The notes below the pieces were generated by a model that had not been told where the DNA came from, did not search any database, and saw only the letters and a list, made by a program, of their open reading frames with translations. Shown piece by piece: positions 25,461 through 38,500 of a stretch of 64,000 bases of DNA. The number at the start of each line of letters is the position of its first letter. Position 1 is the first letter of the stretch. The translations under genes and the position numbers were made by a program. The DNA is from Echinococcus granulosus (taxonomy: Eukaryota > Platyhelminthes > Cestoda > Cyclophyllidea > Taeniidae). The DNA is taken from the NCBI RefSeq assembly GCF_000524195.1, contig NW_020170398.1, positions 338,819 to 402,818 on the forward strand, given 5' to 3'.

Positions 25461-28400
25461 ATGGGATCAAAAGCTCGAGCTGCCCTGATGCACTTCCTTA
25501 GCATTGATTTGCGTATGTTTTTTTGTTCAATTAATTGATTCTCGTAGCGATAGATGAACGTTTGAAACATGGAGCAGAACTGTGTGAATATCTTGAGGTG
25601 AATTGCTGTTCTGACTGATTTTTTTAGAATTTTTCCGTAGACGATGAGCTAAAGGAATTTATTCCTACTATCTTCGAATATTTGAGAAAGTTCTTGCTCG
25701 AAACTGAGGTCCAATTTATAAAGGAGTCGTCTCTAAATCGTTTAAGATGCATGTCTTTTGAAATCATGCATAAAATCAAAAATGCGGATTATATCAGGAC
25801 ACATGTTTCTGTCGTGCTTAATCTTTTATTCCAGATTGTCGAGGTACATTTTAATTGTATGTTTAATGTTTTCAGTATGAAAATGAAGAGAATGTCCTCC
25901 TTTGTATCAAACTAATAATGGATCTTCACAAGTTATATCGTCCTCATTTCTCACCCGAAGTAAGAGTCGTGGATTTTTAACTGTCCATAGGTAATTAACT
26001 TCCTTAATCTCATTCACCGAATCTACCGGAATCTGAAGAATCATATATATAACATTTTCAAACCGGACCAAGTATTCGAAGTCAACAGCATTAACGATTT
26101 GAAAATTGAGTCCATTTTGCCTGGAGTGTTCACGGCTACAACTGTCCATACGAAGGACACACCTTCAGTCGTAATTTGAACTACCTTAACGTTCTCGTTA
26201 GTATCACATCCTCCCTAAGGCGTGTTTCTCTCTCAAAGTCATGCAGGAGATTCCAATTCTTGTGGTTCTGTTGTATCAGCTATTTAAACAGCAAATTCAC
26301 AGCCATGTAACTGAGTTTATTCCTGTTATCATGGAGTTTATTAACATGAGGCCCCTTCCGGAACATACGTAAGTTTTCCATGTGCAATGTAACTAGAATG
26401 TTTGTGTTACCTTGATATTTAAGGTTGTCTCTGGGAATGATTTTTACTGAGCGAAAGATGTGGTTGGTTTTAGCACATTTCTCATTACATTTGCACATTT
26501 GTGACAGTAATTAACTAATACTTGGGGAGTTTTTGCATAATGCACCTGAAGCATCCTAGGAAAGTCTGCTCCATTTCGTGATTAGTGCTGAAATGTCCCT
26601 TTAGCAGTTTGCAAGTGGTGCGGTGGGCAATATGGACTCCTACGTTGCTTCGAAGAAGCAGAATGCCCTTAATGCTAAACATCGACTGTTCCTTTTGCGG
26701 GCGCATATGTACAGATGCATGCTAATCGGTTTTACTTTTTGTCTACCCTGACAATTACCGGTTTTGGATATGATCACCTCACCTCATCTCTTCTATCCTT
26801 AGGCAAGACCAAAGTTGCAAGAAGAGCAAATATCTAGACTTTATGGCAGCCCAGGTGAAGACGCTTTCCTTCTTAGCCTATGTCATTAAGATATATCAGG
26901 TGAGTTTTGGTCTGTTTTACACCTTGATCGACTTCATACCGTTAATTACCTACTTTTTTACAGGAGACTATTGATCAGCATTCCGCAGCATTGGTTAAAG
27001 GCATGATGAATCTTATGATTACATGTCCGCCGTCTATTACAAATATGCGTAAAGAGTTTTTTATTGCTACTCGTCACATTTTAAGTGCACAGGAAATTCG
27101 GCCGAGTACGTTATTGCCTATTATCAATGTGTGCTTTTGTGTGCTCTAATTTGATCCTCATGCTCGAACTACCTGAATAAGCGAATAGTTACCCTGCGCT
27201 GATCTTGCAATTTTAATGAGCGTGTGCTTACAAATGTCTCAATTCTATAGGATTGCATAAGAATAGCTCGTGACATCCGAATTTAAGCTCTTACATGATT
27301 TCGTACAAGGTCACTTAATGCAACTAACTCACTTCACCTTATTATTATAGAGTTTCTTCAAGCACTCGATGACATGATGGAGGATAACATTTTGATCGGA
27401 AAAGGTTATACTGTGCGGGACTCCCTAAGGTGGCGTGCCCCCATGCTGTTCCCTACTTTTATTGATGTCGTTACCTCTGCCTCTTGATTTCGCATAACCA
27501 CATCATTATTTCCATTTCCTCTTCTAGACCACTTTCTTATAGCACGCTAGCAGATTTGATACACCATCTTCGCAGTGACCTTACTCTTACAAAAATAGCT
27601 CGAGCAGTCGACCTGTACGGACGGAATATGTTTGATGACACTCTACCTTTCTCGATTCAGCAAATGAGTCAGAGATTGATTTTCAACCTTGCTGAGTGTA
27701 TTCGTCAACGAATGACGGAATCAACCCCCTCTGATGCAGCAAAGCAGCCCATGAATGCTGCAAGTGCTCGGCGCGTTTTACTTCAAATAATGTCCCTTTG
27801 TGTACTCAAATGCCGAATCGTTGCTGAACATTATATCCCTGAGTTTGAGGCAAAGTGGTGCGTTTCCTTTTACTGTCTCTACACTAGTTTTCTCAACCGC
27901 TGGATTTATTGAATTTTGAACATTGATTGGTAGTTTAAGGGAGGACCTTGAAAGCTCTCCTGAAAATAAAGCATCAACATATGAGGGAGAAGCCGAGAAT
28001 GTCTCTGCGAGTTCGGGTGGTAAGCAAGACACAGTGAGTTTTTTGTTCCTGCTTTTATTCGCTCGGTACTTAACTAACCCTTTAATCCCGGTCATTTTGT
28101 TCAGTCCTTGTACTCTGAGACGTCCACACAAGGCTATCTGGGTATCAACGACATGAGGTCTTCAATAAAGGCGTTGGTCTCGGGCATGCGGGCTGTTATC
28201 ACGGCTTTGACTCAATGCCCACATCAGAGTGGGCCCGAGGATGACACATACCTCGTAGGTGGACCACAAGCTTCCTCTTCGCCATCGCCCAAACAGCTTC
28301 TGCCTACTGAGGTGGCCGTTCTGTCTGACTACCTTACCTATGGTCTTCGAATGCTTGATGTGCTGAGGATTGTCTCGAAGGATGGCCATTTTTACCTTCG

Positions 28401-29580
28401 TGGGTGTGTGCCTTCTCTCCTTCGGTTCGATCGCTTTGTATTTCACTGAATTCCTACAGTAAGAGTAAGTCCTTTCCCTTTTAGTCCCAACTCTGGTGCA
28501 AAGTATCCGGAGGAGCGTTTCCTTCTGGAAACTTTAGCGATGACCTTTGTACCTATCAGTTCTTCATCGTTTCGGGAGATATTTTCAGCTAAGATCGGCG
28601 TAAGTGATATTTCGTAGGTTGTTTTTGCATTTTCGCGACAGATGCATGTAATCCTCATTTCATCGCCAGTACGTCGTTGACTGGTGTCGCAAAAGTCCTC
28701 TTTTCTATGCGCACTTCGCCTTTCACCTCCTCTCCCAGTCAAGCCAGACGTCCAACTTCGGTCGTATTCTGCTCTCCTACCTCGTTGAACGACTTGAAAA
28801 AATTGGTGGTATGTTTCACTTTTAAAAATTTTAACTATCATATGCGTGGCGTCTTTATTGCCTTCTTTTGAAGCCAAAAATGTGTGTAACGTGCTCTTTA
28901 CCAATTTGTGGTAAATGATTTCACCAAAAAAACAGGATATTTTTGAGTGGTAGCTGATTCGGTCGTTTTGTTAGCGCTAGTGTCAATGTTATGCAAAAAA
29001 ATAAAACATCTTACATGTGTTGGTTGAGTATTTCCCGAAAAACGGGTAGCGAAAGTATTATTTTGCAGCTCTTTTCTTATCTCCTTTCAGAGGGCACTGA
29101 CGTATCCTTTACCTACATGCGTCTTCTGAAGTTCTGTTTTAACTCAGTCAACATGACTGGCACTGAAAATGAGCATGTTATGAAGGTGCGTACAACGGTT
29201 GTCTATTCATTATACGGCTAAAGTCGTGGTATTAAAGTATTTCGTTCTTGCAGTTGCATCTTCGAAGGATAGTGCAGGGGAGTATGCAGCACTGTCTGGA
29301 AGCTCGAGAGCCAATAGCATATCTGACGCTGCTGCGTGCTCTCTTTCGATCCATCGGTGGGGGCGCACACGATAAGCTTTATCGTGAGTTTTTTCCCCTC
29401 CTGCCCGAGATGCTGACCACGCTAAACCGACTTTTGCGCTCTGCTCATCGTACCCATGCTCGCGACCTACTGGGCGAACTTTGCGTCATTGTGCCGGTTC
29501 GCCTCTCCACCCTCTTACCCTACCTTTCGCTCCTTATGGAACCGCTTACTTATGTTCTAAATTGCAATACCGTCAATCAG
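25461..29580 (+). other. TRRAP: TRRAP exons 1-16: N-terminal HEAT solenoid
   Basis: Exons: 25461-25512, 25548-25597, 25628-25843, 25876-25959, 25991-26170, 26202-26368, 26803-26899, 26964-27105, 27351-27429, 27528-27857, 27934-28033, 28105-28403, 28485-28599, 28670-28808, 29091-29185, 29254-29580. Phases agree across all joins. Recognisable blocks against human TRRAP: YENEENVLLCIKLIMDLHK, EIPILVVLLYQL, QVKTLSFLAYVIKIYQ, RPLSYSTLADLIHHL, LRALFRSIGGG, VPVRLSTLLPYL. Early introns are 30-35 bases, including 30 bases at 25598-25627. An insert around 27950-28030 is Glu/Ser rich, where human TRRAP has a long Pro-rich loop. Confidence 0.93.
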
Positions 29581-32500
29581 GTGCGTTTGGCCGCTTCATA
29601 ACTATTTACTCCCGGATTTTGATCTTGAGGTATCCCCTTTGCATATCGCAATGAATTGAATGACAATTCTAGCTGTTGAAAAGCTATTAAGTAAACTGAA
29701 TACATGTTTCTTCTTTAAAAAGCACAGTTTTTTTGCATACACCTGCCTACTGGATATAATTGACGATTATTTGACGGAAATACATTTGGTTATTTTCTTG
29801 AATGTTTTACTTTGGTTTGTTAAATCGCAAATTTCCGGCTGAAAATTATAACTGACTTAAACTGCCAAGATGACTTCAACAATTTTTACCGTTTGAAAAG
29901 CTTTTGGAGAACCAAAAATTTCGTACTCATCAGATCAGTATTCCATGTCCAGATCTGTTGAATAGCAAATGAAACCACTTAGTAAATGTTAACTAACTTG
30001 ATCCGTTCGTTGTGCGATTAAGAATTCTTCGGAATATTTTTTTTGTAAAGCGTATTGAATGGGTTGCAGTGGTACTGTGTAGCTGTAAGCGTTTACTTCC
30101 GAAATATGCCATGATTAGTCAAATTTTTTTGCTAAGAAATACATTAAAAAGGTTACTGAAAAATTGATAAAGGTGTTTTTCAATTTTCCGATTGAATTAA
30201 AGATAAAAACTGCCGCCCTTTACGTGGCAGGCATATCGTTTCGTCGTTTTCGGAATGCTGGATCTGTTAAATATAAAAACTTCGATATGTTCAAATTTAG
30301 CAAGTTAAAATACTGCTTTTTTATAAATTTCCGTTAAACGACATACTGTCGTGAAGACGCTAATTGTGAACCCATGTTTGTAAAATTAGCACCTCGAGAC
30401 ATTGGAATCCGAAATTGCCATTTTACACAATTGCATGGGAAATGCTGCGAAAATATGCAAGGTTAAGAATTACTTTTGTAAACCTACTTAACGTTGAATT
30501 GGTGGTTTTATAAACTTTGGGACTTTTTGCTAAGTTGTTAAATGTGCTCAAATCAATGGCTTTGAAGGGGAAATTGCATCTTTGAGTGGAAAAGAAACTT
30601 ATTTGGTGATGCTGAGTCTGTTCGTATAGTTCGAATAAAAAACTGTTGAATGGTGTGGGTTATTTGTGATATTGACATGTAGTTTCGTCTTGAAATAGGA
30701 TTTTCCTCGATCCTTTTTAAAAGACTGCTTTTTGTAGATATTTTGATCATTTAAAGTCAAGATTTGGAGGGAATTGCCAATATTGTTTTTATCGAGTATC
30801 GTGAAAAGATACTGTTGCTCAAATGAAATTCGAAGCAACTTTTTCTACTTGCCTGTACCCTACAATAACTACTTCCGATACTTTTCATTGCCTCCTATTG
30901 TACCACTCCGTTGCAATGTCTTATTATTTTTTGTCCACTATTGTTACTAGGGTCTCCGTACACTGGAGCTCTGCGTCGACAACATGCAGCCCGATTTTCT
31001 CTATCAACATCTCTACCAAGTTCGCGGTGACATGCTGCTTGGCCTTTACACCTCTCTACATTCCCAAAGTGAATACGTTCAAAAGATGGCTTTTAAAGTA
31101 ATTTATTTTAAACATATTACTCTTCTGTGCGTCGGGCTTCATGTTGAACGTCTTTACCCTGCTCATTAGGTCCTCGGAAAAATGGGTCGCTTTAACAGAG
31201 CCGATATATCAGATGTCCAGCGTCTCAACTTGAATGTGAATTGTGGAGAAAGTGGTCCACTTCTTCGATTTTGGCTCCACGAATTTCCCCAGTACCCCGT
31301 TGATCTCCCTATTCGCAGTTTAGTCGATTTCGCTGTGGAAACTATTCAGGTAGAGTTTGATTCTACTCCCACTGAGGTTCCTCCTATTGGCCTGCTAATT
31401 AGTCGCTTACTTGGTGGATTTTAGGAGCCTGCTGTCGATTATTTGTGCAGACTTCGTGCATGGCAATTCTTAAGAGGTGTCTGCATATCGTCTCTCAACG
31501 TACATATTTGTTCTAAGACCCCTACTGGGTACCTATCCTATGACTTTGTTGATAAACTTCCACCCTATCCTCTTAAACGACTTCGCAGCGTCATTCAACA
31601 ACTGGACTCGAGCCAACCATTCTTCTATAACGACAAACCTAGTAAGCCTTTTGGTTTTCTTTAATCAGGCTTATAAAATTATTTCACTTGAAATATTTGC
31701 TCACTAATTCTGCCACTCATTAGATATTTATCACCTTGTGATGGTGCGGGTTGTCGGTGGAATCTTCTTGTCCGCGTCAGTGGCACCTCAAATACCAAAC
31801 TGTGGGACTTTTCTAACTTTCCTCGTTCGCCATTTGACACTCATCAGTCTCCTTGAAGAAAGAAACATTAACTCTCCATTTGCAGTCAGTTTCTCTAGCA
31901 CGCCTGTCTGTATTCACAGTTTTTAATGCATTTTTACCTCTGCGTTTTGTTAGTCATCGTTATCTTTTCAGACCTCCGACGCTGCACTTACGCTCGATTC
32001 GAGGGTTTTGGTTGAAGCCGTCTGCTTTGTGATGGGTCATGAGGACAAGGAGTTGGTGCGGAGTGGATATGTTCTCTTGGACGAGATCATTAACACCGCC
32101 ACCACTGCGATTGAAGTCGCCCTGGCTGATGACCCCCTTCAGACTAGCGTATGTGATGTGCTTGCACGTCTTCCGCTGATGCACTACTTTGCAAAGGCCA
32201 TCAAGGACATGCTCTTCCATCCTGCTTGGTTCGTTTTTGCCACCGAATTTACCGACACCAAACATTCATTTCTTGTGAGTAGAGTTGTCAAAAATTGATG
32301 TTACAGGTTCGTCAAATCGGGTGGATGTTGCATTTTACTGCATCTTCGAGATCGCTTGTCAGTAAATTGGTTCAGAGAGCATTTGGTTGTTTTCCTCCGC
32401 GGTCTACTACATTGCCTTCACGATCTGACCAACCAAATGGGTCAAGGTGCTCTCGCCCTTGCCCAGCAGTGTTCTACCGCTTTGGTGCAGTTTGTTTTCT

Positions 32501-35500
32501 CCCATGAGACATCTTCTCCCCCAGCTGGATCAACACCGCCACTGTCAACTACAATCAAAGCAGAGTCACCCGTTCAGAGCCGAGAACACAGCAAACGAAC
32601 AGTGGCTGCCCGTAGAAGGCCCGTGGCCGCGAGTAAGCGTGGTGGTGTCACGAAAAAAAGGTCGGCAACACCGAGAAAGGATGCGGATTCACCGGTGCAC
32701 GATTTAACAGAGGATGTGGAAATGTTTGATGCTACTAATCCAATGGCTTCATTATCGTCTGAAGTTGCTTCACAAGTGAGCTTATCCAGGAGCATACTTT
32801 GTTTTCTAACATTAGTTATAATTTCATTTTTCCTTTAGACGCCACTCATGAATGCTATTCTTCATGAACTTGTGCAGGCAATGCTGAGTGAGACTAAGGT
32901 TGTTCGAGCTCAAGTACGCTCTCTTCTATCGAATATTGCTGAATGCCTATCCATACCCCTTGGTGGTTTACTGAAACCACATATCCACCTCATAGGCTGT
33001 TGGTTGCCACCTAAGAATAGGTTCCATCGACTTTCTAATCTGCCGACATCCACACAAATCGCCGTCCTGGTGAGTTCACTAATGGCCTCTCCTCTCCGGT
33101 TTTAATCTCTTTGTTCGCGTTTTCGAGTGTACAAAGTTTTTCGTTTTGCAGGAAGCAAACTACTTTCTCTGTCGAGATGCACCTCTGGGTGCTGGATTGC
33201 TGCAATACTGCCCAATGAATCGTCGCTGCGACAATCGTTTCCTTGTGGATCTTCGCGCCATCATGGACTCGCCCCTGCCCGCCTCCCCGATGTCTTCAAG
33301 CTACCCAACAGGTGGTAGAACTCCCCCATCCCAGGTGCCCATTTTTTCATCGCTACAATTGCAGATGGCAATTGATCTGAAGGTTGTGGCCTCCCAGGTT
33401 CTTTCCACGATGCATTACCTGGAATCGCATAAGTCGGTTATTCTCGCGGCACTATTCAAAGGTAGGCCTGTCGATTACTGTAATGATGTCTTTGAAAGCG
33501 TCATAATACATGTGACTGATAGTAGCGTTTTTACAAACCTGCGGAAGTGCTTTAGATGGCGTGGCTGAATCGGATGAGTCTGAAAAGGGCCACGTTTCTG
33601 GCTATATATTAAAAACGAATGCCACTCTGCTACATGACGCCCTTTTGAGCGTTGACGACCTTCTCCTTGGTCAACACTGTTTTGGTCGTTATTGAGTGAA
33701 TTGGAATCAACTGCGGGGCAGGAATGAAGATAATATGATAAATTGGACTAATGACAAAAACGCTGCTTTTTTCACTAGCGGTAGTCCGCCTCATGGGACC
33801 AGATTGTATTGCTGAAAATCGCCTAATGGTAAACGATCAGTATCGGGGAGGGATTCATTTAGCAAGCAGTGGGAAAGCTGGCGATGACCTAGAGCTAGCA
33901 CAGTACGTATGCCCATCATTTTCCGCAGCAACGATCTCCACAAATTTCTATGCTCGTTGTGGTATTGTAGTTATTTCGCTAGGGATTTTTTTAATCTGTT
34001 CAAACCTTAATTTCTCCCGCTATTGACCGACTTGTGGAGTCCAAGCTTTAAGTAGTTGCTAAAAGGCGACAGTTTCGATAGGCTGTTTGTTGAGTCCGTA
34101 GATTAAATTTCTCACGGTAGATTTTTACACTGTACTGCCTTAGTGTAGGGGTTATCGTTCTTATAAAGTGGGGTCATCAATACCACTAATTTAGTGCCTT
34201 TTTCACGAAGAATTTACAATGTATCCGCGTTAGGTAGTACCTTGGTTATGAACGTGTAATAGGGCTGGGAGATTGGCATGAAATGACCAGGCGTGCTCGT
34301 GTGATTTTTTAAACAAACTTAAGCAACTGCGGAGGACTTCTTGCAATACTGTGTGTTGAAATAAACATCGCCATCTATTACTTTTTCAACAGGACGCTAG
34401 CTTCTGAAACTCACTTTTATAAAGCATTTTATCTCGAAGCAGCTTACCTTGCAATTGCTACCATCGTTTCTACCTCAATTATCTTCAACTGTTTGGTCCT
34501 TTTTCGCATGTGATCATATGATTACATTGTGCTAAGGGATTATGTTTATCACTTGGAGAGATATTACCAGGGGATACATATGATGGGAATTAAGCAGCGT
34601 CTCTCCTTTCCAGTATGAAGTCCTGGATGGGATTTCACCAGTGAGTTTTGTGGCAGTGAGGTATGAGGTTTTGCGTTGTCTTTTGGAACAGGCCTTGTGT
34701 CCTATTGTCCTCGGCTGTAATCGTTTGGACCTCAGCAAATAAGTGCCTCTGCAGTCGGCTACATATACAAATTTATTGCTAATTGTGTAAAAAAAGTTGT
34801 ACTTCCATTATGGGTGTGGTTGCAGCGTAGTGAATGGACTGTTTGGGAGCACCCCATGATATGTTCGTTCACTTAACGCACGTTGCAATACGATTTATTT
34901 CGAATTACTGGTCAGCAAATAATTTAGAATACACAACGCACCCTTCCAATTTATGTGAAAGAAGCGGGAAGCGAATGGACAATCTGTGATGTTTATTGTT
35001 TGTCACCCGTTAATGCTTGCCTTGTGGGTGCAGCTCATTTGCGTACCAGCTTACGCCGCAAATCCTCCTTTTCATTTGATATGGGCGTTAACCAATTGTT
35101 TCATAACTCACGTTAAACATGATCAAGAGTTGCTCTTGACATGTAGATTTTAAATTACCTTCGTCATTCGCCACACTCGACTGTCTTTTTCTACCAGAAA
35201 TTGTGGATCTTCTTAAAAGTGGTGTATTTTTTTCTGAGCAATTTATCACTTTGGTTGAATCGCCTGAACAATTTCTTGTTGGTACGTTCTACTGCAGCAA
35301 ACAACACCTTCCCCACATGCTGTGCAAAAAATTTACGGGAAGCCACCTTCCACTACCTTGGATCCGAGTTAAACCTACTTCTTAAAGCAGATAAGCTCAA
35401 ATCGCACCGTCAAGTTCAGCTGACAATTTCAGATTGCTCTGGCTTACTGTAATAGGCCTTCGCCCGGCAGTTTAGGTGGTGTATCGCAAATCTGAAAAGA

Positions 35501-38500
35501 CTTGTTTAAAGGTATTATTTCACCGCAACCGCTTCTCTCGTAGGCATGTGTTCGGATTGTGCCTCTGTCTACAAACCCGTATTTGAGTATACTAAGGACT
35601 ACGTGAAACGCACAACTATCGATACGGAGCTGCGTCACACCTACGTGAAACCCATTCTGCCAAGCCTCCGTCAGACGTCCAACATTCGTCTGGCAACCGT
35701 ACGTCAGTTGGCATACTGTGCTGAGCTCTTCCCTAGCACTTTCAGTGAACGCTTCTGTGAAACAATTCAAGTGAGTCGTAACAATTACTTACTTCGTTGC
35801 AATAACAGGTTAAATGATTAAATTTCTGTCACACAGTCATCTCTAATTATTTCTTGTTGGAGTATCATTAATATAAAACCGTTGCTTATCATTAAAAATT
35901 ATCAATTTAGAACCTACTTTTGCCATGTTCTTAACTATCACATAGCTAAGTGATTTTCTTTGCAAAGGGGATTCAGAACAGTCTGGCAAGCATAAACAAC
36001 GTGGATACACTTTCCAAATCCGTTGAGTTGATAGCAGCGCTGGTCAATTTGTTTCCTCTGATCCCGTTGGCTGGCGAAAAGTACGTAAAACCCCTGTTGA
36101 ATCTGGTGATTCAAGTGGAACAATCACTTAATGCAGAACAAACTAGTTCTCTGCGTCTGCCGCTACTCCGGTTTCTTGTGCGTTTTCCTGAGGAGACTTT
36201 CCGTCAAATTTTTAACGGGTTCTCTCGCCCCCATGACGGTCATGCACATCGAATCCTCCTGGTATGTCTTGCTTTTACCAATGGGTCGATCGGCATGCAA
36301 AAAGTGTTTCAAAACGAGGTGGCTTGTGCATTCAGTCTGATAAGGCCTTTGATCCATTCCTTCCTTCGTTACAGCATCTAATGACACTACCTGAGAGCAA
36401 GCCGTTAGCAGACTATTTGGTGGCCAACATTTCGCTACTAACAGACCTTTTGCAACCGAAGGAGAAGGAACTAGGTCTGTCAAATCATGCGGTTAGGTAC
36501 ATTTGATTTTTTTCTGTAAACATTGGAAAGACGTTGATATCATTGATTTTGTAGAAACCATGTATGAACATACTCCTCTTCGTTTGCCACGAACGGATGG
36601 ACCATTGGCCCAGGCATCAACCTCGTACCTGGCTCTGCGCCTTCTTCACGTCTTGCTTAAGCAGCGTCCCAATTGGCTTAAATTGACTCTCTCCTCCTCT
36701 ATTGGAGAAAGTCTACTGACCTCTGGGCACTCATCAGTGACTCGAGTCCTCTTCAACTTATGGGGCTCAGCTGATTTCAAGAAGCGCCATTCCTGTCTTA
36801 CACTTGTTCAACTGCAACAAACCCAGCCCAATGTGGACCTCGACCTTCTGTTAGAAGATCCTGGAGATGGTGGAAGAAAAATTATCGCCGCTAATACCTC
36901 ACTACCCTCCACCTGCTCCCCCACAGAACCCACAGAGGCTCAATCTCTCTCCGGAGTCAAGGTCGCCGCTGGACTGACAGATTTCTTCTACTCCGATGAG
37001 CCCCTTTTGTTACTTGATTTCATGCTTGCCTATGCAGAGTAAGTTGTTTTTTGTCGCAATTTCTATTCATAAGGAGTATGGCTAAACTTTTTACGCTTTT
37101 GCTTTGTTAGAGCTCGTCCGAGTGACTTTGATCTTCTTTTTTATATCGTTGCGGGAATGTCCCGCCACCGGTGTGTGGGCTACAATCCTCTCCCACAATA
37201 CATACAGCGTCTTATTCGAGACTCCTCGGTGGCCTGGAGTCGTGCAATATGCCTTCACTTTATCCAGCTAGTGAAAAAGCGCATGGAGGTCAGAATAGTA
37301 ACCACCATCAGTAGTTCTACTAAGGCGGGAAGCAAAAAGAAACAGTCGCTGACAGATAGCCTGCTGGCTGATTCAGATGCGACAATGTCTGTGGAGCAGT
37401 ACCTTGGCACACCTGAGGCACAGTTCAAGTTGATTTCACAGCTCATTCTGCCCTGTTTACAGCAGGCCTTAGAAAGAAATCCGGCGGAGCTGGTGGCATT
37501 GGGCCAGCCACCTAGACCTAACGAACCTAATGGTGAGATTGGTCTAAAGCTGAGTGACAAAATTATGCTAGGCTTTAAAATAAAACGTTGGTCGTCACCT
37601 TTTAAAAGAATAGCATCCCATTTCTCTGTCAGTAACCTCATTTAAAATCACGATAGTTAATATATGGCATGAACTGTGATAATTTCGTTGATTTTACAAG
37701 AGTATCTTTTTACTAAGAATGCTTCACATTTGATACCTGCGTTTTTCACTAAACTGAACATGTAAAATATGTGTAGTGGGCGGTTTTTGGGACTTTTACG
37801 GGAGGTGTGGTTTTCACACTGACTTTAGGTTCGGTTGGGCATGAAATTGTTTTGAAATATGATAGCTGTACTGTGACGAGTGTGTGGATTCCTTTTAAAA
37901 GGGAACGAAGTACTGATTTATTAAAATCAACATTAACATTTGAGGTTTGGGGGATAACTTATCACTTCTATTTTATATTTAAAAAATGGCAGTTGTTGAA
38001 TTCATGTGTAATGTTTTCAAATATTGTTTATCGAGATATGTAATGTGTAGTGTTCCATTAGTCCTACAGCTCAAATGGTACACAATACTGACTATTGTAC
38101 TTTCTAGCGGATATACTTCTATAACCTAAATACAAACTAGTTTATCCAAACCAACTTATTTGTCCCCAAAAGCATGTGTTTCGTGAATTCTTTGGTGTTT
38201 TTGTCGATAATTTTATTCATCCATGGTAATGATTCGAATAAGCATTTATATTTTTGGTTTATGGTGTTAACTGGCTTCGGCACTGCAGCACATTTTGTAA
38301 TTTATTCACAAAATAATGATTCACGGTTCTTCAAATCTGTGTTGGAAACCACGGGGTGAGTAGTCTAGCCTCTAAGGGGTTTTTTGCACTCTGCTTTATA
38401 GACAGCGATCTAGTGCACCTCTTTGTGAACCTGCTTTTGAACGACGAGGCCAGTAAAACATGTACGGGTCTGCGAATCATGTACTGTCAAATCGCCTGCC

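Noticed and set aside
28443..28904. 153-codon minus-strand frame over TRRAP exons 13-14
   Set aside because: It is antisense to well-supported TRRAP exons and has no recognisable domain; a shadow frame.
34444..34456. TTACCTTGCAATT, similar to part of the taeniid spliced leader as I remember it
   Set aside because: Only 13 bases match, with no leader donor (GTATG/GT) or Sm-site context; likely chance.
35282..35297. A 16-base intron that would join the exon ending 35281 to a frame starting at 35298
   Set aside because: Too short to be spliced, and the downstream frame ends in stops with no phase-compatible donor. Joining 35281 directly to 35544 restores phase and similarity to TRRAP.
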